A DNA stretch of 64,000 nucleotides from the NCBI RefSeq assembly GCF_014656395.1, contig NZ_BNCI01000001.1:744001-808000 (forward strand), given 5' to 3'. A program made the translations under genes and the position numbers. The DNA comes from Kordiimonas sediminis. Its GTDB lineage: Bacteria; Pseudomonadota; Alphaproteobacteria; Sphingomonadales; Kordiimonadaceae. The notes below the pieces were generated by a model that did no database searches, was not told the origin of the DNA, and saw nothing but the letters and a program-made list of their open reading frames with translations. Below are positions 7,754 to 17,440 of the stretch, one piece after another. Position 1 is the first letter of the stretch; each line of letters begins with the position of its first letter.

Positions 7754-7824
7754 GAAACGCTGCTTTCCTTATAAAATTCCTAGACTACAATCGCACCCTA
7801 TTTGGTTCGGGTAGGAATTTGAAG

Positions 7825-8301
7825 ATGAAAATGAAATACTGCTGCATCACACTGCTAGTATTGGCAAGTCTAACAACTATGCCCATTCCCCTATATGCCA
7901 CGGAGGCCATCATGAAAACCGCTACCGGAAGTTTTGAAATAACGATGACCCCACAGAAGGGTGACGCCTATGATGCCGGCCGCTTTAGTTTTGACAAAAG
8001 CTTCGTTGGAGAGTTCTCCGGCACCGGTCGGGGTCAGATGCTAAGTCACAGAACCACAACAGAGGGGTCAGCTGGCTATGTGGCTATCGAGACACTGACA
8101 GGCACACTTAAGGGCAAAGAGGGCAGCTTCACCCTGCAGCATTACGGCATGATGCATAACGGCGCGCAGGAACAGACAATCAGTATTATTCCAAACTCAG
8201 GATCAGGTGACCTTGTCGGCATTGAGGGTACCCTTGCCATCAAAATTGAAAACGGTCGTCACTATTATACGCTGACATACCAGCTTCCAGACGCCCCCTG
8301 A
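7825..8301 (+). CDS. DUF3224 protein, probably secreted
   Basis: 158 residues. The N-terminus has lysines, a hydrophobic run (CITLLVLASLTTM) and a likely cleavage site after LYA, so it is probably exported. The rest matches DUF3224, a small beta-barrel related to the allene-oxide-cyclase-like fold. Motifs are GRGQML, GSAGYVAIE, GSFTLQHYG, and an IPNSGSGDLVGIEG segment. No activity is known to me for this family. ATG 7825 follows AGGAA by seven bases; a TTG at 7819 is less likely. It ends before a strong two-way terminator shared with hslU. Confidence 0.85.
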   Translation: MKMKYCCITLLVLASLTTMPIPLYATEAIMKTATGSFEITMTPQKGDAYDAGRFSFDKSFVGEFSGTGRGQMLSHRTTTEGSAGYVAIETLTGTLKGKEGSFTLQHYGMMHNGAQEQTISIIPNSGSGDLVGIEGTLAIKIENGRHYYTLTYQLPDAP

Positions 8302-8316
8302 TACTGTATCCCTGAC

Positions 8317-8353
8317 GAAAAACCCGCCAGAAAATAATCCCGGCGGGTTTTAG
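8317..8353. terminator. Bidirectional terminator between the DUF3224 gene and hslU
   Basis: The stem AAAACCCGCC / GGCGGGTTTT (inexact by loop length) has A-rich and T-rich flanks on both sides, so it can stop the plus-strand DUF3224 transcript and the minus-strand hslVU transcript. Confidence 0.85.
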
Positions 8354-8377
8354 TATCTAATACTTGGTGAACTACCC

Positions 8378-9685
8378 TTACAGAATGAACTTGCTAAGGT
8401 CCGTTTCGCCAGACAATTCACCCATATTGGTTTTAACAAAGTCTGCGTCTACCTTAATGGCTTCGCCCGATCTGTCACTGGCGGTGAAGGACACTTCCTC
8501 CAGCACCTTTTCCAGAACCGTATGCAACCGGCGTGCACCAATATTTTCCACAGTTTCATTGAAAAAGGCTGAAATACGAGCAATCTCAGCGATGCCGTCC
8601 TCTGTGAATTCAAGGTTCAATCCTTCTGTTGCCATCAGGGCCACATACTGTCGAATCAGACTGTAATCCGGCTCTGTCAGAATACGCTTGAAGTCTTCTT
8701 CCGTCAGATCGCGCAGCTCCACACGGATCGGTAAACGACCCTGCAGTTCCGGCAACAAGTCAGACGGTTTCGCCAGATGAAAGGCGCCAGACGCGATAAA
8801 CAGGATATGGTCCGTCTTCACAGCCCCATATTTGGTGGAGACGGTCGTCCCTTCAATCAGTGGCAGCAAGTCACGCTGCACCCCTTCCCGGGACACATCC
8901 CCACCACGGGCATCCTGACGCGCACAGATTTTGTCAACTTCATCCAGAAAAACAATGCCGCTTTCTTCAACCAGGGACAAGGCATCACGCGTGGAAGCTT
9001 CTTCATCGACAAGCTTGTCTGCCTCTTCCCCCATCAAAATATCGTAGGCATCTGCAACGGTCATTTTCTTTTTAACCGTCTTCCCGCCCATGGCTTTGCC
9101 AAACATGTCACCGATATTCAGCATACCAACGCTCGCGCCTGGCATACCGGGAATTTCAAACTGCGGAAAACCATTCGAATTGTCTTCGATCTCAATATCG
9201 ATTTCTTTGTCTGCCAGCTCGCCTTCCCGCAGCATCTTACGAAACTTCTGGCGGGTTGCGTCCCCGGCACCGTCGCCGACCAAGGCATCAAGCACACGGT
9301 CTTCGGCGTTCAATTCTGCCTTTGCCTTTACCTCATTCCGGCGCTTGTCTTTGATCATCAGAATAGCGCTTTCCACAAGGTCACGGATGATTTGTTCCAC
9401 ATCCCGGCCAACATATCCGACTTCGGTAAATTTTGTTGCCTCAACTTTAATGAAGGGGGCTTCTGCCAACTTTGCCAGTCGGCGGGAAATTTCAGTTTTA
9501 CCAACGCCGGTAGGTCCAATCATCAGGATATTCTTGGGCAGCACTTCTTCGCGCATATCGCCTTCAATCTGCTGACGCCGCCACCGGTTACGCAGCGCAA
9601 CCGCTACGGCGCGTTTGGCATCTTTCTGGCCGATAATAAACCGGTCAAGTTCAGAGACAATTTCACGGGGGGAAAAAGATGTCAT
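8378..9685 (-). CDS. hslU: ATP-dependent protease ATPase subunit HslU
   Basis: 435 residues, the usual length. HslU is the AAA+ unfoldase ring that feeds proteins to HslV. Visible are Walker A GPTGVGKT (57-64), the GYVGRD pore loop, the inserted I-domain between them, Walker [10 protein letters not shown], the sensor region, and the C-terminal KFIL that docks into HslV. It lies seven bases downstream of hslV in one operon, which ends at a hairpin terminator. The hslVU–hisB divergent arrangement is typical of alphaproteobacteria. Only common heat-shock regulation would be expected; I could not place a sigma32 box with confidence. Confidence 0.98.
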   Translation of the reverse strand: MTSFSPREIVSELDRFIIGQKDAKRAVAVALRNRWRRQQIEGDMREEVLPKNILMIGPTGVGKTEISRRLAKLAEAPFIKVEATKFTEVGYVGRDVEQIIRDLVESAILMIKDKRRNEVKAKAELNAEDRVLDALVGDGAGDATRQKFRKMLREGELADKEIDIEIEDNSNGFPQFEIPGMPGASVGMLNIGDMFGKAMGGKTVKKKMTVADAYDILMGEEADKLVDEEASTRDALSLVEESGIVFLDEVDKICARQDARGGDVSREGVQRDLLPLIEGTTVSTKYGAVKTDHILFIASGAFHLAKPSDLLPELQGRLPIRVELRDLTEEDFKRILTEPDYSLIRQYVALMATEGLNLEFTEDGIAEIARISAFFNETVENIGARRLHTVLEKVLEEVSFTASDRSGEAIKVDADFVKTNMGELSGETDLSKFIL

Positions 9686-9692
9686 ACTCTGG

Positions 9693-10271
9693 TTACTCCT
9701 TACTATCGCTCGTATCGGCGGTCATTTTATCAACAACCACATTGCCATTTGTGTAAACGCAGATATCTGCTGCAATGGCCATTGCCTTGCGTGCAATTTC
9801 CTCGGCTGTCAGATCCTGATCATAAAGGGCACGACCCGCGGCCAGGGCGTAGTTCCCACCGGATCCGATTGCCACGACACCGTGCTCTGGCTCCAGCACA
9901 TCGCCATTACCAGTGACGACAAGGGTGGTGGACTTATCAGCCACTATCATCATGGCCTGCAACTGACGCAGGTACTTATCGGTTCTCCAGTCTTTCGCAA
10001 GTTCAACACAGGCACGCGCCAACTGCCCTGGATGGCGTTCCAGCTTGGCTTCCAACCGTTCAAACAAGGTAAAAGCGTCTGCTGTAGCGCCTGCAAACCC
10101 CGACAAAACCTTGCCGCCGCCCAGTTGACGCACCTTGCGGGCATTTGCTTTCATTACGGTATCGCCAACACTGACCTGACCGTCGCCGGCGATGACAATT
10201 TCATCACCCTTTCTGACACTGCAAATAGTAGTAGCGTGCCAGCTTGGAAAATCATTATTTCTGGATGTCAT
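9693..10271 (-). CDS. hslV: ATP-dependent protease proteolytic subunit HslV
   Basis: 192 residues. HslV is a proteasome-beta-like threonine protease that forms double hexamers capped by HslU. The propeptide ends before TTICSVRKG, so Thr14 should become the N-terminal nucleophile after cleavage. AGDGQVS and [14 protein letters not shown], which line the active site and bind Na+, are intact. A Cys sits three residues after the first Thr, where E. coli HslV has Val. The gene leads the hslVU operon and diverges from hisB across about 160 bases. Confidence 0.98.
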   Translation of the reverse strand: MTSRNNDFPSWHATTICSVRKGDEIVIAGDGQVSVGDTVMKANARKVRQLGGGKVLSGFAGATADAFTLFERLEAKLERHPGQLARACVELAKDWRTDKYLRQLQAMMIVADKSTTLVVTGNGDVLEPEHGVVAIGSGGNYALAAGRALYDQDLTAEEIARKAMAIAADICVYTNGNVVVDKMTADTSDSKE

Positions 10272-10430
10272 GGAACTTTGACCTTGCTGGTTTTTCTCCT
10301 GAATCTCTCAGGAATTTCTGGAATATGCAGTTTCATATATGAATTAGGCGCAAATGTTACAAGGCTTTGATATTGGCTTATGCTGCATGCTCTGCTATGA
10401 AGCGTCCAAATCTAGGATGGAGCCTGTCAC

Positions 10431-11030
10431 ATGCGCACTGCCTCAGTAGCACGAAAAACCAACGAAACGGATATTTCTGTTGATCTGACCCTTGATGGGT
10501 CTGGCACTTATGATGTCAAAACCGGCATCGGGTTTCTTGACCATATGCTGGAGCAACTTGCCCGCCACAGCCTTATGGATCTGAAAGTGCGCTGCGAGGG
10601 TGATTTGCATATTGACGGCCATCACACGACGGAAGACTGCGGTATTGCGATTGGGTCGGCCTTCAAAAAAGCTCTGGGCGACATGAAGGGCATCACCCGC
10701 TATGCAAGTGCCTATATCCCCATGGACGAAACACTAAGCCGGGTTGCGCTGGATATTTCCGGACGCCCCTTCCTTGTCTGGAAAGTGACTTTCCCGCGGG
10801 AAAAAATTGGCGAAATGGACACAGAACTTTTTGAAGAGTTCTTCCGGGCTTTCGCCTTTGCAGCCGGCATGACACTGCATGTGGAAAACCTGTACGGCGT
10901 CAACAGCCATCATATCATTGAAAGCTGTTTCAAGGCGTTGGCCCGCGCGGTTCGCACAGCCAGCGAAATCGACCCCAGAAAAACTGACAGTGTGCCGTCC
11001 ACCAAAGGCACACTGGGCGATAGTCTTTAG
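10431..11030 (+). CDS. hisB: Imidazoleglycerol-phosphate dehydratase
   Basis: 199 residues, the length of the single-function enzyme without the phosphatase domain fused in E. coli HisB. It dehydrates imidazole glycerol phosphate to imidazole acetol phosphate, step six of histidine synthesis. The manganese-binding motifs HHTTED and HHIIES are present, with [10 protein letters not shown]-like and GVNSHH segments. It is the first gene of hisBHAFE, with gaps of nine bases or less between genes. hisG, hisD, hisC and hisI are not in the window, so the pathway is split over the chromosome. Confidence 0.98.
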   Translation: MRTASVARKTNETDISVDLTLDGSGTYDVKTGIGFLDHMLEQLARHSLMDLKVRCEGDLHIDGHHTTEDCGIAIGSAFKKALGDMKGITRYASAYIPMDETLSRVALDISGRPFLVWKVTFPREKIGEMDTELFEEFFRAFAFAAGMTLHVENLYGVNSHHIIESCFKALARAVRTASEIDPRKTDSVPSTKGTLGDSL

Positions 11031-11039
11031 GAAAACAGC

Positions 11040-11696
11040 ATGTCAGAATCCGTTGTAATCGTTGACTATGGGTCCGGAAACCTGCGGTCAGCCGAAAAGG
11101 CTATCCAGCGTGCTTCCGGGGAAACAGACACCCCTTTTACAGTAACCGTGTCAGGTGACGCCGATACTGTACGTAAGGCAGATCGTATCGTGCTGCCTGG
11201 CGTTGGAGCATTTGGAGATTGCCGCGCAGGCCTTCTTGCTGTGCCGGGCATGAAAGAAGCTATTCAGGAAAACGTCCGGGAAAAGGGTAATCCTTTCCTG
11301 GGCATTTGTGTTGGCATGCAGCTTTTGGCACGTGAAGGACACGAACACGGCATCCACGCAGGCATGGGCTGGCTTGACGCAACCGTGGGCCCGCTGTCGC
11401 CTGCCGATACCTCTCTTAAAATTCCGCACATGGGCTGGAACACCCTTTCCCTTACCGGTGCAGGCACAGCCCACCCGGTTACCAAAGATCTGGGCACAGA
11501 GGACCATGTCTATTTTGTCCATAGCTACCATATGCATATGAATTCGACTGATGCGTTGCTGGCAACGACCGACTATGGTGAAACGGTCACAGCAATTGTC
11601 GGCCAGGACAACTTCATTGGAACCCAGTTCCACCCGGAGAAAAGCCAAGCTGTTGGCCTTCGGTTCCTGCAATCCTTTCTGGAGTGGCGGCCATGA
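11040..11696 (+). CDS. hisH: Imidazole glycerol phosphate synthase, glutaminase subunit HisH
   Basis: 218 residues of a class I glutamine amidotransferase. It releases ammonia from glutamine and channels it to HisF. The Cys nucleophile lies in [10 protein letters not shown], the oxyanion-forming segment [10 protein letters not shown] precedes it, and the His/Glu pair is in [15 protein letters not shown] precedes the ATG. Its stop codon overlaps the hisA start in ATGA, so the two are translationally coupled. Its partner hisF is two genes on. Confidence 0.98.
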   Translation: MSESVVIVDYGSGNLRSAEKAIQRASGETDTPFTVTVSGDADTVRKADRIVLPGVGAFGDCRAGLLAVPGMKEAIQENVREKGNPFLGICVGMQLLAREGHEHGIHAGMGWLDATVGPLSPADTSLKIPHMGWNTLSLTGAGTAHPVTKDLGTEDHVYFVHSYHMHMNSTDALLATTDYGETVTAIVGQDNFIGTQFHPEKSQAVGLRFLQSFLEWRP

Positions 11697-12424
11697 TTAC
11701 TCTTTATCCTGCAATTGATCTGAAAGATGGCAACTGCGTACGCCTGTTCAAAGGCGATATGAACGCTGCCACTGTCTTTAACGATAACCCGGCAGATCAG
11801 GCTGCTGCCTTTGTAGACGCGGGCTGTAAATGGCTACATATCGTTGACCTGAACGGTGCCTTCGCAGGGGAGCCTGTCAACCACGCCGCCGTTACCGCGA
11901 TTTTAAAGCGTACCAATGTGCCTATGCAGCTTGGCGGCGGTATTCGCGATATTGCAACAATGGAACGCTGGTTGGATGCCGGTGTATCCCGGCTGATCCT
12001 GGGGACGCTGGCTGTAAAAGACCCGGACCTGGTCAAAGAGGCCTGCCGTCTTTTCCCAGGCAAGATCGCCGTTGGCATTGATGCCCTGAAAGGGATGGTT
12101 GCCGTTGAAGGATGGGCAGAACAAAGCACGCTGGAAGTAACCACCCTCGCAATGAAATTTGAAGATGCTGGCGTTGCAGCCATTATTCACACCGATATCG
12201 ACCGGGACGGCACACTTGAAGGCGTCAATGCCTACGCGTCCAGCCTGTTAGCTGATGCCGTCTCTATCCCTGTCATTGCCTCTGGCGGTGTAAAAGACCT
12301 TGATGACATTCAGGCCTGTGTGGACTGTGGTAATCTTGAGGGCGTTATCACTGGCCGCGCAATCTATGACGGCGGGATGGACCTGAAAGCCGCACTGCGT
12401 ATCGCAGGCAAGGAGCGTGAATAA
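11693..12424 (+). CDS. hisA: Phosphoribosylformimino-5-aminoimidazole carboxamide ribotide isomerase
   Basis: 243 residues of a (beta/alpha)8 barrel that opens ProFAR to PRFAR, the fourth step of histidine synthesis. The N-terminal [10 protein letters not shown] with the catalytic Asp, GGGIRD, and [10 protein letters not shown] phosphate loops are intact, as is the second catalytic Asp in [12 protein letters not shown] 11693 is chosen because it overlaps the hisH stop; a GTG at 11684 would add three residues. The stop codon overlaps the hisF start by one base (TAATG). Confidence 0.98.
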   Translation: MITLYPAIDLKDGNCVRLFKGDMNAATVFNDNPADQAAAFVDAGCKWLHIVDLNGAFAGEPVNHAAVTAILKRTNVPMQLGGGIRDIATMERWLDAGVSRLILGTLAVKDPDLVKEACRLFPGKIAVGIDALKGMVAVEGWAEQSTLEVTTLAMKFEDAGVAAIIHTDIDRDGTLEGVNAYASSLLADAVSIPVIASGGVKDLDDIQACVDCGNLEGVITGRAIYDGGMDLKAALRIAGKERE

Positions 12425-13185
12425 TGCTGAAAGCACGTATCATTCCCTGTCTCGATGTAAAGGATGGCCGCGTTGTCAAAGGGGTCAACTTTGTTGACCT
12501 GATTGATGCCGGAGATCCAGTGGAGCAAGCCCGCGTCTATGATGCAGCCGGTGCGGACGAACTGACTTTCCTTGATATTACGGCAAGCCATGAACGGCGT
12601 GATATTCTGCTGGATGTCGTGCAGCGAACAGCAGAAGAGTGTTTCATGCCTCTGACTGTTGGTGGCGGCGTCAGCACGGCTGAGGATGTACGCAAACTAT
12701 TGCTGGCGGGTGCTGACAAGGCGTCTTTGATGACCGCTGCGGTGAAAAACCCGCCAATCGTTGGGGAGCTTGCTGAAAAGTTTGGATCACAGTGCATTGT
12801 TGTTGCCATTGATGCGAAGAAAGTCGGACCAAACAGGTGGGAAGTGTTCACCCACGGAGGGCGCACCGCAACGGGCATTAATGCCGTTGAATATGCAAAA
12901 GAAATTGCCAGGCTGGGCGCGGGCGAAATCCTGCTGACCAGTATGGACCGGGACGGCACCCGCGAAGGGTTTGATCTGACATTGACCCGCACAATTGCAG
13001 ATGCCGTCGATATTCCGGTTATTGCATCAGGGGGTGTTGGCACACTCGATCATCTGGCTGAGGGCATTTCCGAAGGCCACGCTTCGGCGGTGTTGGCGGC
13101 TTCCATCTTCCATTTCGGGGACTATACTATCGCTGAGGCGAAGGACCATATGGCAAAAGCCGGGATTCCGGTAAGGGAGGTTTAA
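12424..13185 (+). CDS. hisF: Imidazole glycerol phosphate synthase, cyclase subunit HisF
   Basis: 253 residues, a (beta/alpha)8 barrel related to HisA. It uses ammonia from HisH to turn PRFAR into IGP and [20 protein letters not shown] carries the catalytic Asp at the barrel mouth; [16 protein letters not shown] (second Asp) and VIASGGVG complete the active site and phosphate sites. It begins on the last base of the hisA stop and is followed one base later by hisE. Confidence 0.98.
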   Translation: MLKARIIPCLDVKDGRVVKGVNFVDLIDAGDPVEQARVYDAAGADELTFLDITASHERRDILLDVVQRTAEECFMPLTVGGGVSTAEDVRKLLLAGADKASLMTAAVKNPPIVGELAEKFGSQCIVVAIDAKKVGPNRWEVFTHGGRTATGINAVEYAKEIARLGAGEILLTSMDRDGTREGFDLTLTRTIADAVDIPVIASGGVGTLDHLAEGISEGHASAVLAASIFHFGDYTIAEAKDHMAKAGIPVREV

Positions 13186-13186
13186 G

Positions 13187-13531
13187 ATGACTACCACACT
13201 GAAAAACACCGATTGGCTGGTTCTGGAGCGGCTTGAGGACCTTCTGGAAGAGCGCAAAAACCATTCGGCAGAAACAAGTTATGTTGCACGACTTTATGAA
13301 CAGGGCCCCAGGAAGATCGCGCAAAAGGTCGGTGAAGAGGCGGTAGAAGCCGCGATTGCCGCCACAGCAGGCGACACAAAGGAACTGGTGGGCGAAGCCG
13401 CGGACCTGCTGTTTCACCTGATGATCCTGTTGCAATCGCAAGGCCTCAGCCTCACAGACGTCAAGGCAGAACTTGCCCGCCGTGAAGGCATGTCAGGCCT
13501 GATTGAAAAAGCATCGCGAACAGAAGATTAG
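13187..13531 (+). CDS. hisE: Phosphoribosyl-ATP diphosphatase
   Basis: 114 residues, a stand-alone HisE of the all-alpha MazG-like NTP pyrophosphatase fold. It removes pyrophosphate from PR-ATP in the second step of the pathway. The metal site KVGEEAVE and the second helix GEAADLLFHLMI are present. It is the last gene of hisBHAFE, one base after hisF. The cyclohydrolase (HisI) is separate and not seen here. A weak AGGGCT/AGCCCT inverted repeat follows the stop, without a T-run. Confidence 0.97.
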   Translation: MTTTLKNTDWLVLERLEDLLEERKNHSAETSYVARLYEQGPRKIAQKVGEEAVEAAIAATAGDTKELVGEAADLLFHLMILLQSQGLSLTDVKAELARREGMSGLIEKASRTED

Positions 13532-13589
13532 GGCTTGCCTCCAGTTAGCCCTGAACTCCCGCTATTTGGCTTACTTAGTGTGCCCCGGT

Positions 13590-15128
13590 TTACCTGACGG
13601 CAGCCAGTGCCGCCTGGGGACTGATACGCCTGAAGGCCAGTGCTTCTGCAATATGGACCTTGCCTACCTGCTCTGACCCAGCCATATCAGCAATTGTACG
13701 GGCAACGCGCAACACGCGGTGATAACCTCTGGCTGTTAACCGCATAGTCTCCGCCGCCTCAAGAAGAAGTACACGCCCGGCATCATCCGGCGTTGCAACC
13801 TTTTCCAATAGTTCACCATCGGCATGGGCGTTTAAAAGAATGGTGTCTCCAGTAGAGAGTGCCTCATAGCGTTTTCTTTGAAGTGCCCTGACGTTTGCCA
13901 CACGTTTTGCAATGTCGCCTGAACCCTCCCGCGGTGTTGGCAGGGACAAATCGCGCGCAGATACAGCCCCCATTTCAACATGCAGATCAATTCGGTCATA
14001 GAGAGGGCCGGAAATTTTCCCCTGATAGTCAAGCGCACATTTGGGGGCGCGGTTGCACGCCAGCCCTTCATCGTCCAGATATCCACATTTACAAGGATTC
14101 ATTGCAGCAATTAACTGAAAGCGGGCAGGATAAGTAACATGGGCCTGCACACGCGCAATAACTGCCTTGCCGCTTTCCAGCGGCTGTCTTAATGCCTCTA
14201 ATGTCGCACGGGTAAATTCCGGTAATTCATCCAGAAACAAAACACCACCGTGCGCCAATGACACTTCTCCCGGCTTGGCCCGTGCTCCCCCGCCAATGAT
14301 CGACGGCTGGCTGGCACTGTGATGCGGACTGCGGAAAGGTCGAACTTTTGACACCTTACCTCCCTGTAGCTCACCGGCAACGGACGCAATCATACTCACT
14401 TCCAGTGCTTCGGTAGCCATTAAGGGCGGCAGGATCGACGGCATCCGGCTGGCCAGCATAGATTTACCAGCGCCCGGCGGCCCGATCATTAGTACATTGT
14501 GGCCACCTGCGGCTGCTATCTCTAACGCACGCTTGGCGCTTTCCTGCCCTTTGATATCCCGCATATCAAGATATGTGGCAGTATCCTCCGCGAGCGAAGG
14601 CTCCGGTGCATCCAGATGCTGTGACCCCCTGATATGATTAATCAGCGACAACACATCTTTCGGGGCTACAATCTCTGCCGACGCCGCCCACGCAGCCTCG
14701 GCCCCGTTTGCATACGGGCAAATAAGTCCCCGACCCATAGAACCCGCCTGAAGCGCAGCAGGCAACACCCCCGTCACTGACCTGATAGACGCATCAAGCC
14801 CCAGCTCGCCCAGGACAAAATATTCATCCAGACTGTCTTCAGGCAGGGTTTCCATTGCCAAGAGAATTCCCAGAAGAATAGGCAGATCATAATGACTTCC
14901 CTCTTTGGGAAGGTCTGCCGGTGACAGGTTGACGGTGATACGTTCAGCAGGCAGTGCCAATCCGATCGCCGAAAGTGCTGCACGTACGCGTTCGCGTGCT
15001 TCACTAACCGCCTTATCAGGCAGGCCAACAACGGTAAAAGCAGGTAAACCGCTCGAGATTTGCACCTGCACTTCAACCGTGCGCGCCTCTATGCCTTCAA
15101 AAGCAACAGTATAAACGCTGGCTACCAT
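13590..15128 (-). CDS. comM: Mg-chelatase-like ATPase ComM (YifB)
   Basis: 512 residues. An N-terminal Lon-protease-like fold domain (about 1-170, with QISSGLPAFTVVGLPD) is followed by the Mg-chelatase AAA+ domain with Walker A GPPGAGKS (about 216-223), Walker B GVLFLDELPEF, and a C-terminal domain. In Vibrio, ComM is a hexameric helicase that drives branch migration during natural transformation; elsewhere it is a general recombination helper. It is convergent with hisE and heads away from the Xre gene. No other competence gene is close. Confidence 0.96.
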   Translation of the reverse strand: MVASVYTVAFEGIEARTVEVQVQISSGLPAFTVVGLPDKAVSEARERVRAALSAIGLALPAERITVNLSPADLPKEGSHYDLPILLGILLAMETLPEDSLDEYFVLGELGLDASIRSVTGVLPAALQAGSMGRGLICPYANGAEAAWAASAEIVAPKDVLSLINHIRGSQHLDAPEPSLAEDTATYLDMRDIKGQESAKRALEIAAAGGHNVLMIGPPGAGKSMLASRMPSILPPLMATEALEVSMIASVAGELQGGKVSKVRPFRSPHHSASQPSIIGGGARAKPGEVSLAHGGVLFLDELPEFTRATLEALRQPLESGKAVIARVQAHVTYPARFQLIAAMNPCKCGYLDDEGLACNRAPKCALDYQGKISGPLYDRIDLHVEMGAVSARDLSLPTPREGSGDIAKRVANVRALQRKRYEALSTGDTILLNAHADGELLEKVATPDDAGRVLLLEAAETMRLTARGYHRVLRVARTIADMAGSEQVGKVHIAEALAFRRISPQAALAAVR

Positions 15129-15238
15129 ATCCCCCCTGACATGTTCGTGCCTATTCGGCGTGCACCCGCTAATATTGCACTATACACGTCAGCTTACGGA
15201 CAGATCAGAGACAGGTCCAGCAAAGAATACTTCTGGTG

Positions 15239-15589
15239 TCAGCTTTTCACGACTTTCAAAAGCGCATCAAGCGTATCATCATCCATGCGACCAATACGGC
15301 GGGATAACAGGTTAACCGCCTCGGTCGCACGGGCATCAAGGCCTGATGTGTCAATTACGACCCGTGGTCGCGACAGGGAGGCAAGCCGTTCCAGTTGTTC
15401 CGCATCGTCCCAGATCAGGCCGAAATAATGAATTATCTTTTGTAGCAAAGGATATGAAGGCTGCCCCCTTTTACCGTGTTCCAGTGCAGACAGATAGGCG
15501 GGCGAGACCCCAAGGTCCGTCGCCATTTGGGACTGGCTTACCCCCTTGACCTTACGCAGGTCCCGCATTTTTTGTCCAAACGGGGTCAT
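15239..15589 (-). CDS. Xre-family helix-turn-helix regulator
   Basis: 116 residues. The N-terminal HTH_3 domain (about 5-70) reads MRDLRKVKGVSQSQMATDLGVS with recognition helix PAYLSALEHGKR. A C-terminal helix pair (about 75-116) probably dimerises. It would be a cytoplasmic DNA-binding repressor or activator; the target is not evident. It is on the same strand as the Smr and mltA genes, six bases after the Smr gene, so it is likely co-transcribed with the Tim44–MltA–Smr run. This family member is regularly found in that alphaproteobacterial cluster. Confidence 0.88.
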   Translation of the reverse strand: MTPFGQKMRDLRKVKGVSQSQMATDLGVSPAYLSALEHGKRGQPSYPLLQKIIHYFGLIWDDAEQLERLASLSRPRVVIDTSGLDARATEAVNLLSRRIGRMDDDTLDALLKVVKS

Positions 15590-15595
15590 AGTAGG

Positions 15596-16177
15596 CTACC
15601 CTCTCTCAAACTTGTTACGGCGCAACAGGACATAAAGCGCACCTTCGCCGCCATGCTCCTTGGACGCAGTGCCGTAAGACTGAATGAAGGGTTTCAGTTC
15701 CGGCCCCTCAAGCCACAGGGGCACCATACGCCGCAGTACCCCGCCAAACTGTTCAAAATCTGCCCGGGTCCGAAAGGCCGCAGAGATCGAGTCTGTCTGT
15801 GAATAGCGCCGTCCCCCCTTGCCCGTCACAACAATAAGCACCTTATGACCATCACGGACACTGCGCTCAATTGTGCGCGATAAGAGATCATATGCCTGCG
15901 ACTGGCTTAAGCCGTGCAGGTCAATGGATTTGTTGACAGACGTTCTACCGCTGGCGATACGGCGCTTGGATTTGCGGTCAATTCTGGGGTCTGGCGTCAG
16001 GGACTTTCCAATAAACCAGTCTGCTGGTAACGCTTTTTCGCTCGGCGCGCGCTGCACTAGTTTGGGTGCCTCTGGCTGAAACAGGTCTTTCTTATTCAGC
16101 GGTTTAACCGTTTTGGCTACTTCCTGCCATAATTCCCGGTCTTTTGATGACAGACTGTCGCGCCGTTTTTTGGTCAT
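15596..16177 (-). CDS. Smr-domain protein
   Basis: 193 residues. A disordered, basic N-terminal half (about 1-80) precedes an Smr domain (about 90-180) that contains SIDLHGLSQSQA, VTGKGG and a C-terminal GGEGALYVLLRR. Smr domains are nicking or structure-specific nucleases, or act in RNA cleavage; the LDLHG-type and TGKG motifs are intact here. No MutS part is fused. It lies between mltA (6 bases) and the Xre gene (6 bases), in an operon typical of this class, so regulation is probably shared. Confidence 0.9.
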   Translation of the reverse strand: MTKKRRDSLSSKDRELWQEVAKTVKPLNKKDLFQPEAPKLVQRAPSEKALPADWFIGKSLTPDPRIDRKSKRRIASGRTSVNKSIDLHGLSQSQAYDLLSRTIERSVRDGHKVLIVVTGKGGRRYSQTDSISAAFRTRADFEQFGGVLRRMVPLWLEGPELKPFIQSYGTASKEHGGEGALYVLLRRNKFERG

Positions 16178-16183
16178 GTTCCA

Positions 16184-17428
16184 TCAACCCGCGTTAGCTG
16201 TCTTCTGTGCAGCCAGGGGTTTCGGTAATAAAACCCAATAACTGCCCTGATTGGCCATACGTCCTGCAATTTCCTCGGCCCGGTCTCCAAACCCCCAGAA
16301 AACATCACCGCGTATCTCACCCGCGATTGCCCCGCCTGTATCCTGTGCAACCATCATTCGGCGCAGCGGAAGTTGCCCCGAACTATCAGCATCCTTTTTA
16401 TCAGAGGGTGCAAAAGCTCTGTCCGGGTCAGGATAGGTTGCAGCCAGCCACATCGGGGTGTGCAGCGACAAATGGCTGCGATCCACTGCCAATGAATGTC
16501 CTGCCGTCAAGGGTACGTTTGCTGATCCATACGGCCCGTCGGTGCCTTCAAGAAACCGGAAAAATACATATGACCGGTTCTTGTTCATTATGTCGTGTGC
16601 ACGGTCAGGGTTTGCCTGAAACCAGGACCGGATTGCCTGCATCGACATATTTTCGCGCGCAATTGCACCTGACTGGATCAAAACCCGACCAACGGATGTG
16701 TATGCATGCCCGTTTTGCGCAGCATATCCAACCATCTGGAGCCTGCCATCCGGCATACGAACCCTGCCAGAGCCCTGAATATGCAGGAAGAATGCATCTA
16801 CCGGGCTGTCCACATATAATAGCGGCTGCGCCCTGTCCGCGAGCGCGCCGTCTGCAATCGTTGCACGGTCCGCATAGGGTACAAGACGCCCGTTCTGGAC
16901 GCTGCCGGCAACCCGGCGCCCCTTCAGGTCGTCACGGAACTGCCCCAGATCCACCATCACAAGGTCATCCGGCTTCCCAAGAATAGGTGTAGAATACTCG
17001 TCTGTTTTGACAGGACTGCCCTTTAACAGGGGTTCATAGTAGCCCGTAAACGTCCCCGTTGACCTGTCACCAATAGACACAGCCAGTGGCTGGAAGTTAT
17101 TTTCAAAATAGTGTCTTGCTGCTGCCTCTGAAACCCCATCGCCCGTGGGTAACAGATCACATACTCCGATCCAGTCACCCGCCGTACCGCCAATATCAGC
17201 ACCAGGCAAAGACCGTCCGGGCGGCAGGCTGCGTAGCTTGGCACAGGTTTTCTCAAGTGCCGCCAAAGCGCCTGCCACTTCGCCGTCATTCCAACCGGGT
17301 AAGTCAGCAAACTCCCCCGGTGTAAAGGTCAGCCTGTCAGGTTTGCCCGGTACAAGAAGAAGCGCCCCCCACATGGGAAGCGCTACCAATATCAAAATAC
17401 CGAGACTAAATTTCAGAGACGTTTTCAA
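16184..17428 (-). CDS. mltA: Membrane-bound lytic murein transglycosylase A
   Basis: 414 residues. An N-terminal hydrophobic stretch (about 8-26) exports or anchors it; I see no lipobox Cys, unlike the E. coli lipoprotein. The MltA barrel contains FTGYYEPLLKG, FFLHIQGSGRV and the 3D domain with the catalytic Asp in QDTGGAIAGEIRGD. The enzyme cleaves peptidoglycan to 1,6-anhydro-muropeptides during wall turnover. It follows the Tim44-like gene by 12 bases and precedes the Smr gene by six, on the same strand. Confidence 0.95.
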   Translation of the reverse strand: MKTSLKFSLGILILVALPMWGALLLVPGKPDRLTFTPGEFADLPGWNDGEVAGALAALEKTCAKLRSLPPGRSLPGADIGGTAGDWIGVCDLLPTGDGVSEAAARHYFENNFQPLAVSIGDRSTGTFTGYYEPLLKGSPVKTDEYSTPILGKPDDLVMVDLGQFRDDLKGRRVAGSVQNGRLVPYADRATIADGALADRAQPLLYVDSPVDAFFLHIQGSGRVRMPDGRLQMVGYAAQNGHAYTSVGRVLIQSGAIARENMSMQAIRSWFQANPDRAHDIMNKNRSYVFFRFLEGTDGPYGSANVPLTAGHSLAVDRSHLSLHTPMWLAATYPDPDRAFAPSDKKDADSSGQLPLRRMMVAQDTGGAIAGEIRGDVFWGFGDRAEEIAGRMANQGSYWVLLPKPLAAQKTANAG

Positions 17429-17440
17429 TGCCGGCCTCGT

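Noticed and set aside
8777-9916. A 379-codon frame antisense to hslU and hslV.
   Set aside because: It covers two clear genes and is His- and Phe-rich in the manner of antisense shadows.
13528-13550. AGGGCT/AGCCCT inverted repeat after hisE as a terminator.
   Set aside because: Six-base stem, 11-base loop and no T-run; too weak to call.
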